A DNA stretch of 64,000 nucleotides from Paenibacillus aceti (GTDB lineage Bacteria; Bacillota; Bacilli; Paenibacillales; Paenibacillaceae): contig NZ_KZ987724.1 of NCBI RefSeq assembly GCF_003614185.1, positions 1,837,360 through 1,901,359 of the forward strand, written 5' to 3'. This document shows, one piece after another, positions 53,227 through 61,601 of the stretch. The position numbers were made by a program, and so were the translations under genes. Every line of letters starts with the position of its first letter. Within the stretch, counting starts at the first letter, position 1. Below the pieces are notes generated by a model. The model was not told the origin of the DNA. It did not search any database and saw only the letters and a list, made by a program, of their open reading frames with translations.

Positions 53227-54036
53227 CTAAGTAGTTGTAATCATATCCATCACAAGTCCGGCCGTCTCCTCGATCGCCCGATCTGTCACGTCAATGACAG
53301 GGCAGCCCAGCCGATCGAATAAGGATTGTGCATATTCCAATTCCTCAACAATGCGTTCTAAAGAGGCATATCGCGATAGTACAGGCAACCCCATCGTCTT
53401 CAATCTCCCAGAGCGGATCTTTAATAAATGCTCGGCATCCATAGTCAGACCGATGATCTGGCCTAGGGATTTTCGATATAGCTGCTCCGGCGGCTGGATT
53501 TCCGGCACGACCGGGTAATTAACCACTTTCTTGCCCTTATGGGCCAGATATACACTAAGTGGCGTCTTGGATGTACGGGACACTCCCAGCAATATAATAT
53601 CCGCCTTCAGGATCGCACTCAGATCCTTGCCATCATCACATTTTACGGCAAATTCCACAGCCTCAACACGCTGGAAATAATCCGCATCCAAGCGATATTG
53701 CAAGCCAGGCTTGCTCTTTGGCTGATCCGCAAATGTGTCCACAATCGCTTGAATCATCGGCCCCATAATATCCACCACCCGCACATTCAGGCGAATGGCA
53801 TGCTCCTTGATCGACGCCCGTAATTCCGGTTGTACCAAGGTGTAGGCTACGAATCCCCCGGTCTTGGAGGTCTCCTCCATGAGCAGGCGCAGCTCTTCTT
53901 CATTCCTTATATTGATATAGCGTTTAATCTTGATTTCCGATGCTTCAAATTGCCGAACAGCCGCCCGTGTCACTGCGTCCGCTGTCTCACCGACGGAGTC
54001 GGAACATATGGTTATCGTATACGCCGTTGTACTCAT
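53227..54036 (-). CDS. ppsR: Pyruvate, phosphate dikinase regulatory protein (kinase/pyrophosphorylase)
   Basis: 269 residues of the DUF299 family (Bacillus YqfL). N-terminal TITICSDSVGETADAVTRAA; P-loop-like LGVSRTSKTPLSVYLAHKG; C-terminal VIDVTDRAIEETAGLVMDM. It both phosphorylates PpdK on a threonine using ADP and removes that phosphate with inorganic phosphate, switching PpdK off and on. It follows ccpN by 18 bases and lies just beyond ppdK, its likely target. GGGGGA ribosome site. Confidence 0.92.
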   Translation of the reverse strand: MSTTAYTITICSDSVGETADAVTRAAVRQFEASEIKIKRYINIRNEEELRLLMEETSKTGGFVAYTLVQPELRASIKEHAIRLNVRVVDIMGPMIQAIVDTFADQPKSKPGLQYRLDADYFQRVEAVEFAVKCDDGKDLSAILKADIILLGVSRTSKTPLSVYLAHKGKKVVNYPVVPEIQPPEQLYRKSLGQIIGLTMDAEHLLKIRSGRLKTMGLPVLSRYASLERIVEELEYAQSLFDRLGCPVIDVTDRAIEETAGLVMDMITTT

Positions 54037-54054
54037 GCTTGTTTGTCCCCCTGC

Positions 54055-54699
54055 TTATTCCTGCTCCATTTGATCGAACAGCAGCTTGATAATGGTTGTC
54101 TTCGTAATCCGACCTACGACATTGAACTCCGAATCAGAGGAAGGCTCCTGATCCGTATAGGATATGACGGGCAGACTATCCACCTGATGATGAATCATTT
54201 TACGTGCCGCTTCATAGACCGATTCGTCTGGAGTAATGGTTATAATATTAGGCTGTCTGGTCATCACCATGCTGACCGGCATTGACGCCGCATTCGAATT
54301 TCCTAGCGTCACTTTGAGTAGATCCTTGCGGGAGAGAACCCCCGCCAGCTTTCCATTCTCATCTGCAACCACAAGACTTCCGATATTCTCCAGGAATAAG
54401 GTGACCACCGCATCCTGTACCGTCGTCTTCACATCTACAACGATCGGTATACCTTGAACTTGTCCGACCTTCATCTTGCGTAGAATATAGGATTCCGACT
54501 GCTCTCGTTCGGCCCTTTTTCCAGGAAAATAGCCTACCTTGGGCTTGGCGGAGATATAGTCCAGCATCACCAGGAGCGATAAATCCGCGCGGATCGTCGG
54601 ACGAGTCACGGTCAGCATTTCTGCGATTTGCTCTCCTGTAATAGGCGCATGCTTCTTGACGATATTAATAATCTCCAATTGCCTGGCTGTTAGTTCGAT
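54055..54699 (-). CDS. ccpN: CcpN-type transcriptional repressor, probable AUC start
   Basis: About 214 residues. Winged helix (ITGEQIAEMLTVTRPTIRADLSLLVMLDYISAKPKVGYF) followed by two CBS domains (about 75-205, VVDVKTTVQDAVVTLFLENIGSLVVADENGKLAGVLSRKDLLK and VSMVMTRQPNIITITPDESVYEAARKMIHHQVDSLPVI). CcpN represses gluconeogenic genes in the presence of glucose. The only upstream Met-type codon in frame is TTG at 54678, 27 bases from the ribosome site. AGGAGGAG lies six bases before ATC (54697-54699), at the point where homologues begin with an IEL-like segment, so ATC is the best-placed start. Confidence 0.88.
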   Translation of the reverse strand: MELTARQLEIINIVKKHAPITGEQIAEMLTVTRPTIRADLSLLVMLDYISAKPKVGYFPGKRAEREQSESYILRKMKVGQVQGIPIVVDVKTTVQDAVVTLFLENIGSLVVADENGKLAGVLSRKDLLKVTLGNSNAASMPVSMVMTRQPNIITITPDESVYEAARKMIHHQVDSLPVISYTDQEPSSDSEFNVVGRITKTTIIKLLFDQMEQE

Positions 54700-54780
54700 G
54701 GCGCTCTCCTCCTGCTCCTGTCCGTATGATTTGCCTTAAGCATACACTGCCAGCAAGCAATATATTCAGATTATAGCATT

Positions 54781-54832
54781 CCGGGTGGAAAGCTCACAGC
54801 TCCCCCCTATATGAGCTTGAACCTCCACCCGG
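54781..54832. other. Long hairpin between ccpN and ppdK
   Basis: CCGGGTGGA pairs with TCCACCCGG and AAGCTCA with TGAGCTT inside it. It follows the ppdK stop by about 45 bases, but no T-run is adjacent, so it may be a terminator needing a factor, or an RNA-stabilising or processing structure. Confidence 0.5.
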
Positions 54833-54874
54833 ATTCATCGTTCTATACCTATTCTAATTTATAATTCCCTTGAA

Positions 54875-57574
54875 TCAGACAGCCGTCTGTTCTTCATCCA
54901 AACCAGCTTCCACCTGTTGGGCCAGCTCAGATTGCATGATGATCTGCGCTTGTGCTGCGGCGATCCGGCTCACAGGCAATCTGTAAGGCGAGCAGCTGAT
55001 ATAGTCCAGTCCGATCCGAGCACAGAACATGATCGATTCATAATCACCGCCATGCTCCCCGCAGATGCTCGTAGTAAGCATCGGATTACGTGCCCGTCCC
55101 TGGGTAATCGCCATTTCGATCAGCTTGCCGACCCCTTCCGTATCTAATACCTGGAATGGATTATTCGGCAGCAGCTTATGCTCGATATAATGCGCCAGGA
55201 ATTTGCCCTCCGCATCATCCCGGCTATAGCCGAAGGTCATCTGTGTCAAGTCATTCGTCCCGAAGGAGAAGAAGTCAGCGGAGCGGGCTATCTCCCCAGC
55301 GGTCAGCGCTGCCCGCGGCACCTCGATCATCGTGCCGACTTTGTACAGGCAATAGCGTTTCTCTTCACCTAACACTTGCTCGGCTACCTGATCTACCATG
55401 CAGCGCAGCAGATGCAGTTCATTCACATGCCCGACGAGCGGGATCATGACCTGCGGCAGTACGATGACTCCATCCCATAGACAACGCAGCACAGCCTGGA
55501 AGATCGCTTCCACTTGCATTTCGTAAATCTCTGGGAACATAATGCCTAGGCGACAGCCGCGTTGACCCAGCATCGGGTTGGATTCATGCAGATCACGGAC
55601 CCGGCGGATCATCTGTTCCAGCTTCAACCGCTCAGCCGCAGCTCCCTCGCCTTGGGATGGCAGCGCTGCCAAGCGCTCTGTCAGCTCCTCCATATTCGGG
55701 AGGAATTCATGCAGCGGCGGGTCAAGCAGCCGGATCGTCACCGGATGTCCATCCATCTCCCGGAAGATATCCTCGAAATCCGATCTTTGCATCGGCAGCA
55801 ATCGATTCAATGCCACCTGCCGGTCGCTCTCGGTCTCCGCCATGATCATCTGCTGCACAATCGGCACACGCGCCGGAGAGAGGAACATATGCTCCGTTCT
55901 GCACAAACCGATGCCTTCCGCACCAAATTCTCTAGCCTTACGAGCGTCGAGTGGTGAATCGGCATTAGCCAGCACCTTCATTGTGCGCACTTCATCGGCC
56001 CAGCTGAGGATCATCATCAGCTCTGGCGGCAGATCAGCTTCCTGCAATTCCAGTCTGCCTGGAATGACTTGACCGGTACTGCCATCGATGGTAACCCAAT
56101 CTCCCTCGAGGATGATGATTCCGCCTCCGGTCAGTTGCTTATGCTCTTCATCCATCTGCATCGTCTCGCAGCCGCAGACGCAAGGCTTACCCATCCCGCG
56201 GGCTATAACAGCAGCGTGACTGGTCATTCCCCCGCGCAGCGTAATGACGCCTTCCGCTGCAATGACGCCGTGTATATCCTCTGGGGTCGTCTCCATACGC
56301 ACAAGAACGACCTGTCTACCTTCCTTCTTCCATTCATCCGCGGTATCCGCAGTGAATACAACCTGACCACAGGCTGCCCCCGGAGAAGCCGGAAGACCTG
56401 TTGCCATAACCGTATGCTCCGCATCCGTTGCAATCGAACGATGCAGCAGATGATTCAAATGCTGCAGATCGATCCGCATCAAGGCTTCTTCCTTGGAGAT
56501 AAGACCTTCCTCGACCAGATCCGTCGCTACCTTGAGCGCCGCCTTAGCGTTCCGCTTCGCATTACGGGTTTGCAGCAAATACAGCTTCCCGTTCTCAATC
56601 GTGAACTCAATATCCTGCATATCGCGATACTGCATTTCCAGCTGCTTGGCACATTGGGAGAGCTCTTCATAGGCTTGAGGCATCGTCTCTTTCAGCTCAG
56701 CAATCTGACATGGCGTTCTAGTACCGCCTACAACATCTTCCCCTTGTGCATTCATAAGAAATTCACCGAACATCACGGGTTCACCAGTCGATGGATTTCG
56801 TGTGAACAGAACGCCCGTTCCGCTCGTCTCGCCCATATTACCAAACACCATGGACTGTACGTTGACGGCTGTACCCTGGTCGTCCGGGATAAGATGCACT
56901 TTACGATACACCTTCGCTCTTGGACTAGACCAGGATTGGAACACCGCTTCAATCGCCCCTTTAAGCTGCTGCTTCACATCCTGCGGGAAGGAGCGCCCCG
57001 TCTTCGTCTCGATCAATTTCTTGAATTGATCTACAAGTGAAATCAACGACTCTTCGGACAGCTGCTGATCCTCCAGACAGCCTACGAGCTGCTTCTCCTG
57101 TTGAATCAGACGCTCAAAATGAACTCCTTCAATGTTGTACACAACCGAGCCATACATTTGGATCAAGCGGCGGTAACAATCATAAGCGAAGCGACGATGA
57201 TTCGTCAGCTTAGCCAATCCTTCTACCGTTTCATCATTCAATCCGAGATTCAGAATCGTATCCATCATCCCTGGCATCGAGGTGACTGCGCCTGAACGTA
57301 CAGACACAAGCAATGGATGCTCTGCATGGCCGAATTCCCGATCCTGCTCCTTTTCCAGCTCAACCAAAGCAGCGAGCACTTCCTCCATTAATCCTTCTGG
57401 CAATCGGCAGCCGATACGATAGAACTCTCTGCAGACCTCTGTCGTAATCGTGAAACCGAGCGGAACCGGAAGTCCCACTTTAGTCATCTCTGCAAGGTTG
57501 CCACCCTTGCCGCCCAGAAGCCCCACATTCTCCTTACCACCATTTCGAAATGAATTTACTCTTTGTATACTCAT
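54875..57574 (-). CDS. ppdK: Pyruvate, phosphate dikinase
   Basis: 899 residues from the ATG at 57574 (GGAAGGGAG eight bases ahead); the frame open to 57691 is untranslated leader. PEP/pyruvate-binding ATP-grasp domain (LLGGKGGNLAEMTKVGLPVPLGFTITTEVC; SGAVTSMPGMMDTILNLGLND), swivelling phosphohistidine domain (ITLRGGMTSHAAVIARGMGKPCVCG, catalytic His) and PEP-utilising TIM barrel (FSFGTNDLTQMTFGYSRDD; CGEHGGD with catalytic Cys). It interconverts pyruvate, ATP and phosphate with PEP, AMP and pyrophosphate. Beside ccpN and ppsR it makes a self-contained control unit: transcription by CcpN, activity by PpsR. Confidence 0.95.
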   Translation of the reverse strand: MSIQRVNSFRNGGKENVGLLGGKGGNLAEMTKVGLPVPLGFTITTEVCREFYRIGCRLPEGLMEEVLAALVELEKEQDREFGHAEHPLLVSVRSGAVTSMPGMMDTILNLGLNDETVEGLAKLTNHRRFAYDCYRRLIQMYGSVVYNIEGVHFERLIQQEKQLVGCLEDQQLSEESLISLVDQFKKLIETKTGRSFPQDVKQQLKGAIEAVFQSWSSPRAKVYRKVHLIPDDQGTAVNVQSMVFGNMGETSGTGVLFTRNPSTGEPVMFGEFLMNAQGEDVVGGTRTPCQIAELKETMPQAYEELSQCAKQLEMQYRDMQDIEFTIENGKLYLLQTRNAKRNAKAALKVATDLVEEGLISKEEALMRIDLQHLNHLLHRSIATDAEHTVMATGLPASPGAACGQVVFTADTADEWKKEGRQVVLVRMETTPEDIHGVIAAEGVITLRGGMTSHAAVIARGMGKPCVCGCETMQMDEEHKQLTGGGIIILEGDWVTIDGSTGQVIPGRLELQEADLPPELMMILSWADEVRTMKVLANADSPLDARKAREFGAEGIGLCRTEHMFLSPARVPIVQQMIMAETESDRQVALNRLLPMQRSDFEDIFREMDGHPVTIRLLDPPLHEFLPNMEELTERLAALPSQGEGAAAERLKLEQMIRRVRDLHESNPMLGQRGCRLGIMFPEIYEMQVEAIFQAVLRCLWDGVIVLPQVMIPLVGHVNELHLLRCMVDQVAEQVLGEEKRYCLYKVGTMIEVPRAALTAGEIARSADFFSFGTNDLTQMTFGYSRDDAEGKFLAHYIEHKLLPNNPFQVLDTEGVGKLIEMAITQGRARNPMLTTSICGEHGGDYESIMFCARIGLDYISCSPYRLPVSRIAAAQAQIIMQSELAQQVEAGLDEEQTAV

Positions 57575-57644
57575 GTTGAAGCTCCCTTCCTGTTTTCGGC
57601 ACTTTGGTTTTTGTAGTTTGTAGCAGGCCCTTTTTCGCCCACCT

Positions 57645-57755
57645 ATATAATACGTCATATTTATCGTAAATTCAATAATTAATACGCACAATAAATAATT
57701 TTCCAGTTATATATGCGTTATAAATAAATTTTTAAATATATATTACGTATTATAT
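57645..57755. promoter_or_regulatory. Four phased CGTATTA-like motifs upstream of ppdK
   Basis: Similar words lie at 31-bp intervals: TAATACGTCATA (CG at 57653), TAATACGCACAA (57685), TATGCGTTATAA (57716) and TTACGTATTATA (57746); the first two are inverted relative to the last two. The region is otherwise very AT-rich. CcpN of Bacillus binds TRTGHYATAYW-like sites, so these may be its operators in this genus (inference). Confidence 0.5.
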
Positions 57756-57795
57756 ATCTACACAAATCTGATTAGTACCTATTAATTGCTGCAAC

Positions 57796-57832
57796 ACAAA
57801 ACCCCTCCGCCGGATTATCCAGCAGAGGGGTT
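57796..57832 (-). terminator. Terminator behind the 57842 membrane protein gene
   Basis: Minus-strand AACCCCTCTGC pairs with GCGGAGGGGTT around GGATAATCC and ends in TTTTGTG. Confidence 0.8.
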
Positions 57833-57841
57833 CAACTATTT

Positions 57842-58957
57842 TTATAGCGTCGATTTATTGCGTGTACCGTTTACCAGCTTCAATCCTCCCCCGATCAACA
57901 GGAAGGCGATGAGCACCGGACGCAGATAATGATGAATGAAATAGGTAAGCTTAATCCCCGGGAAATACCTCTCCACCATCGGGACTAGTAAATCCATAGA
58001 TACATAATATATTCCAAGCACAATCAGAATGATGCCGAGCCAGTGCTGGTAATTACGCTTGCCATCGATCAATGGGCGATCCTCCAGCGGCAGAATGCCA
58101 TAGCGGCTAATCTGCTGCAGACCATCGAACAGACTGAAGAACCAGATGATAGGGATGATGAACAGGAACACCTTCAGTCGTAGTACATCGATGATGTAGA
58201 AGCTCCCCAAGAACATCACCATTAACTGCAGACCGCGCTTCTGCAAGCCCAGATACATTTGCCCTGCCCCTGGAAAAGCTGATAGCAGCGTGGCGAGAAC
58301 CTTACTGCGTCTGCCTTCGCCTCGTCCGGATTCCCACTCATCGAACAAGGTCCGGTCCTGAATACTCATTCCGGCCTGCTTGCGATGGACAAGCCCGACC
58401 GCATCGAACATCGAGTAGAGCCAAATGATCGGCAAGAGACCGAGGAACAGAAGGAAGACCGACTCATGGGTAATCCCGGTCACGAACAGCAGCATCGTGA
58501 ACAGACCGAAGAAGGAAATCAGAAACGAAAGCCCTCTTTGCATCAATCCCATCTGAAAATGACCGAGCCCGGGCACGAATGACAGCAGAATGATATAGAA
58601 GCGCTCTCTGTCCTGGTCTTTCTTGCTCATAGGCGGAGGCATAATGCCCAAGGGGTCAAGCGGATCAATCGGTGGTGCTTGCTGCTGAACGGATGGATAT
58701 ACCTGTGTAGGTTCTCGTAACAGCACAATGATCAGATCTAGCATGGAAATACACCAGAGAATAAATGCCGCCACCACCGTAATTCCCAGAAAAACTTCAT
58801 CGCTTGAAGCTACCGACAGCAGGAATCCAAATAAGATTCCGCCGAAGAAGAACATCGGATAGAGCACCCCTCTTACCTTTTTCCCCCAATATAGATGCCC
58901 CAAACCAGGAATCAGGTTCAAAATGAGCGCAAGCAATCTATTGCGATATTGTGTCAA
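57842..58957 (-). CDS. Multipass membrane protein with three internal repeats
   Basis: 371 residues, about eight hydrophobic segments. A motif is repeated three times: LNLIPGLGHLYWGKKVRGV (about 12-30), LSFVPGLGHFQMGLMQRGL (about 125-143) and LSAFPGAGQMYLGLQKRGL (about 225-243), each followed by two hydrophobic segments and a P-I-I-W-x-x-S-x-x-D-like end. The motif resembles that of TM2/DUF5683-type proteins. No enzymatic residues are evident. Start is TTG after GGAAGG. It lies 20 bases behind the anti-sigma gene, so it may be the third gene of the sigma operon and linked to envelope stress. Confidence 0.75.
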   Translation of the reverse strand: MTQYRNRLLALILNLIPGLGHLYWGKKVRGVLYPMFFFGGILFGFLLSVASSDEVFLGITVVAAFILWCISMLDLIIVLLREPTQVYPSVQQQAPPIDPLDPLGIMPPPMSKKDQDRERFYIILLSFVPGLGHFQMGLMQRGLSFLISFFGLFTMLLFVTGITHESVFLLFLGLLPIIWLYSMFDAVGLVHRKQAGMSIQDRTLFDEWESGRGEGRRSKVLATLLSAFPGAGQMYLGLQKRGLQLMVMFLGSFYIIDVLRLKVFLFIIPIIWFFSLFDGLQQISRYGILPLEDRPLIDGKRNYQHWLGIILIVLGIYYVSMDLLVPMVERYFPGIKLTYFIHHYLRPVLIAFLLIGGGLKLVNGTRNKSTL

Positions 58958-58976
58958 TATAATCCTTCCTTTCTGT

Positions 58977-59429
58977 TCATTTTTTCATTTTGTCGAACCA
59001 GCTTGTAGCTGTATCCATTAACTGATCACTCACCGAAATATCGTTAGAATGATGCATCGCCTCATTAGCCCGTGAGAATAAAGCATCGAAAAATCCGCTA
59101 GTCATCAGCAATAAAGTAATCGAAGCCGCGATGACGTACTGCAGCCAAGGCTGGGCGAACCATTGGGCGACCTTGCCTAGTTCCTTCGCACGATCCGAGG
59201 ATGGCTCCGGAACCGCTGGCAGCGCGGACATCAACTCATCAAGCCATAATTCCTCTTCACTCATCAACGGCATTTCATTCTCTAGTAGAGAGAGGGCCTC
59301 AGCATAGAGCTGTACGGATTCTTCATCTTCAAGCAGCATTTTCTCCAGCCGCTGTTCTTCCTCCAGGGGAAGCTGCCCCTGAATATACGCCTTCCATACC
59401 TGTAGAGATGCATGAGTATGTGATTCCAT
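58977..59429 (-). CDS. Putative anti-sigma factor, zinc-free
   Basis: 150 residues from the ATG at 59429, overlapping the sigma stop in a TAATG junction with GGAGGAGGA ahead. The N-terminal cytoplasmic part (HASLQVWKAYIQGQLPLEEEQRLEKMLLEDEES) is like the helical anti-sigma domain but has no cysteine at all, so the usual zinc site is missing. One transmembrane segment (about 95-112, WLQYVIAASITLLLMTSGFF). It should hold the upstream ECF sigma at the membrane. A short extracytoplasmic C terminus (about 38 residues). Confidence 0.75.
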   Translation of the reverse strand: MESHTHASLQVWKAYIQGQLPLEEEQRLEKMLLEDEESVQLYAEALSLLENEMPLMSEEELWLDELMSALPAVPEPSSDRAKELGKVAQWFAQPWLQYVIAASITLLLMTSGFFDALFSRANEAMHHSNDISVSDQLMDTATSWFDKMKK

Positions 59430-60004
59430 TACCAATCCTCCTCCTTCCAGTGCTCTCTCATCCACATCCTGGCGCGATATAACTTCGATTCCACGGTCTT
59501 CTCGGCGATATTAAGCTCCATCGCAATCTGTCCGTAACTCTTCCCTTGCAAATAAAAAGCAGTAATAATCGTCTGATGTCCAGCCGGAAGCTCCTCGATC
59601 TTCTGTCTAAGCTCCTGTCTTTGCTCTTCGTCCAGCAGTCCCTTAAGCACATGCTCGGATGGAGCCGACATATAGGATGCGATTTCCATCACGTCCCCTT
59701 GCTGTTCCTTGCGGCGCTCGCGCTTACGCTTCAAATCAATCGCTTTATGTAGAGCAATCCGGGTTAGCCATGTCTTGAAGCCTTGCTCACGGTATTCAGA
59801 GAGAGATTTATAGATTTGCAGAAAGGTTTCCTGGGCCGCATCCTCCGCTTCCTGCTCATCATGCAGTACGGAGTACGCTACCCGATAGACATGATTCCGG
59901 TAAGTCTGTACGAGCTCGCGGAACGCTTCCCGGTCTCCTTGTCTAAGCTGTTGAATAAAGTGCAATTCGTCCTTTTCGCCAATCTTTCTCCCCTCCTTCT
60001 CCAT
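59429..60004 (-). CDS. ECF-type sigma factor, SigW-like
   Basis: 191 residues from the ATG at 60004, matching SigW-type lengths. Region 2 (EAFRELVQTYRNHVYRVAYSVLHDEQEAEDAAQETFLQIYKSLSEYREQGFKTWLTRIALHKAIDLKRK) and region 4 (ELPAGHQTIITAFYLQGKSYGQIAMELNIAEKTVESKLYRARMWMRE) are complete. The ATG lacks a separate ribosome site; AGGAGGGG lies just inside it, so translation could begin a few codons on. Another ATG-started frame extends to 60103 without support. The next two genes look like its anti-sigma and a membrane target. Confidence 0.88.
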   Translation of the reverse strand: MEKEGRKIGEKDELHFIQQLRQGDREAFRELVQTYRNHVYRVAYSVLHDEQEAEDAAQETFLQIYKSLSEYREQGFKTWLTRIALHKAIDLKRKRERRKEQQGDVMEIASYMSAPSEHVLKGLLDEEQRQELRQKIEELPAGHQTIITAFYLQGKSYGQIAMELNIAEKTVESKLYRARMWMREHWKEEDW

Positions 60005-60129
60005 ATAATAGACGTAAGCAACACAGGCCACCCCTGCATATTTTTCAAACAAATTTATTTTTTCTAGAAAATCAATTCGATTCGCCGTATTCCACAGAGC
60101 CACTTATTCCACAGAGCGCACGAACATAA

Positions 60130-60151
60130 TAGCTGCAGAAATACACTTATT
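60130..60151. repeat. Family A quartet element, copy 4, left part (unit 1)
   Basis: TAGCTGCAGAAATACACTTA at 60130 is the first unit of a family A element. The IS256-family insertion separates it from units 2-4. Confidence 0.8.
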
Positions 60152-60228
60152 CTAAATAAACCAGCCTGAATCAGATGACGTAAAATAAGTTGTGTACCAT
60201 GATTTGGAGTCTATCCAAAACATAAAAA

Positions 60229-60276
60229 AGTAGGGTATCCTCGAGATTGCGAAATCACCAAGAAAGGAACCCTACT
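60229..60276 (+). promoter_or_regulatory. Hairpin sequestering the transposase ribosome site
   Basis: AGTAGGGT-a-TCCT (60229-60241) pairs with AGGAACCCTACT (60265-60276), 12 bp with one bulged A. The 3' arm contains the AGGA ribosome site and ends two bases before the transposase ATG. Transcripts entering from outside would be translationally blocked. Confidence 0.75.
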
Positions 60277-60278
60277 CG

Positions 60279-61469
60279 ATGACTATGATACCCGAAAATT
60301 CAATCAAAAATCTATTTGAAAATCTTGTCACTCAATTTATAAAAGAAAATCTGGAATCCATCATGAAAGCAGAGATTAAGCACTTCATGGCAGATGATAA
60401 GAATGAACATAACAGCCGAAACGGCTACTACAAACGTGCGTTGCACACGAAATACGGACACATTACCGATTTGGAAGTCCCACGGGATCGCAACGGTGTG
60501 TTTCAAACCCAGGTATTTGAGCCCTACCAGCGTCGAGATGGCTGGCTAGAGGAGGCCGTTATTCAAATGTACAAAAGCGGCATGGGTACGCGTGATGTCG
60601 CTCGATTTATTGAAAGTATGTTTGGCAGCCACTACTCACCAACGACGGTTAGCAACATTACGGCCACCGTTCTGGAGGATATCCAGAATTGGCAAAAGCG
60701 TTCGTTAAAGAAACGCTACAGCGTCATCTACCTGGATGGCCTATACGTCAAGCTCAAACGCAGTACGGTAAGCGGAGAGGTCATCTACTTTGCCATGGGA
60801 ATCGATGACGAAGGACATCGTCAGATTCTAGGTTTTTACGTAGGCGGTCAAGAGAGCTCAAATGGCTGGAAGAGTGTCCTTACGGACCTGTACAGCCGTG
60901 GTGTTCACGAAGTGCTGCTGGGCGTGTTTGATGGGCTACCGGGACTGGAGCAAGCCTTTAAAGAAGTCTATCCCCAAGCTGATGTTCAGCACTGTGTGGT
61001 GCATAAGGTGCGTTCCACTTTTCCGAAAGTTCGTGTCCAGCACAAGACCGATTTCATTGAAGATCTCAAAACGATCTACAACGCTCTTGACCATGACTGT
61101 GCTCTTGCTGCCTTTGATACCTTTAAAAGCAAATGGAACAGATTGTACCCCAAGGAAGTGAAGTCGTGGGAAGAACAACTGTCGACGCTTCTGACGTTCT
61201 ATCACTATCCCGCTTTAATCAAGGAGGCGATCTATACATCCAATCCGATTGAACGAATGAACAAAGAGATTCGTAAGCGCCTGAAACCGATGAACAGCTT
61301 AACGAATATGGATGCGGCTGAGAAGATTGTCTACTTGGATGTGATCGCCTACAACGAGCGTTTTGAGAGCCGTGTGATTCGTGGTTTCGGTGATCCACGA
61401 GTACGGGAGGAGCTGAACCAAATGTTTGAAGAACGTTATCCGAGCTCAGACGCACTGAACGAAAACTAA
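60279..61469 (+). CDS. IS256-family transposase
   Basis: 396 residues, normal for the family (Transposase_mut). N-terminal NSRNGYYKRALHTKYGHITDLEVPRDRNGVFQTQVFEPYQRR; DDE residues in SVIYLDGLYVKLKR (Asp), GVFDGLPGLEQAF (Asp) and IYTSNPIERMNKEIRKRLKPM (Glu); QHCVVHKVR and C-terminal region intact. No frameshift or stop, so it is probably active. Ribosome site AAAGGA lies in a stem. Inserted between the sigma gene and the LPMO gene. Confidence 0.95.
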   Translation: MTMIPENSIKNLFENLVTQFIKENLESIMKAEIKHFMADDKNEHNSRNGYYKRALHTKYGHITDLEVPRDRNGVFQTQVFEPYQRRDGWLEEAVIQMYKSGMGTRDVARFIESMFGSHYSPTTVSNITATVLEDIQNWQKRSLKKRYSVIYLDGLYVKLKRSTVSGEVIYFAMGIDDEGHRQILGFYVGGQESSNGWKSVLTDLYSRGVHEVLLGVFDGLPGLEQAFKEVYPQADVQHCVVHKVRSTFPKVRVQHKTDFIEDLKTIYNALDHDCALAAFDTFKSKWNRLYPKEVKSWEEQLSTLLTFYHYPALIKEAIYTSNPIERMNKEIRKRLKPMNSLTNMDAAEKIVYLDVIAYNERFESRVIRGFGDPRVREELNQMFEERYPSSDALNEN

Positions 61470-61487
61470 CCAAATACTGTACGGCCT

Positions 61488-61527
61488 GGGTTGGGTGGGG
61501 GCGGAGGCCTCCGCCCCCACCCAACCC
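61488..61527. terminator. Perfect 40-bp palindrome behind the transposase
   Basis: Twenty-base arms without spacer: the left begins GGGTTGGGTGGGG and ends CGGAGG, the right is its exact complement. It is GC-rich, lies inside the IS 18 bases after the transposase stop, and has no U-tract. It could stop transcription in either direction by hairpin or cruciform. Confidence 0.7.
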
Positions 61528-61601
61528 TCTCGCAACTCCATCTCAGATGGATACTTTACTGGCTTACACAAACTTCTTGACGCTACCCTGAATCAAGAAA
61601 A

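Larger units (their letters stand above)
60174..61586 (+). mobile_element. Complete IS256-family insertion sequence, 1413 bp
   Basis: Bounded by CCTGAATCA direct repeats at 60165-60173 and 61587-61595. The ends are imperfect inverted repeats: GATGACGTAAAATAAGTTGT at the left and, on the other strand, GGTAGCGTCAAGAAGTTTGT from 61586, 15 of 23 positions identical and both continuing into GTGTA. One transposase gene fills the element. Removing the IS and one repeat restores the spacing of the family A element it interrupts, which fixes the boundaries independently. Confidence 0.9.

Noticed and set aside
56069-57040. 323-residue plus-strand ORF
   Set aside because: Antisense shadow of ppdK, without recognisable motifs.
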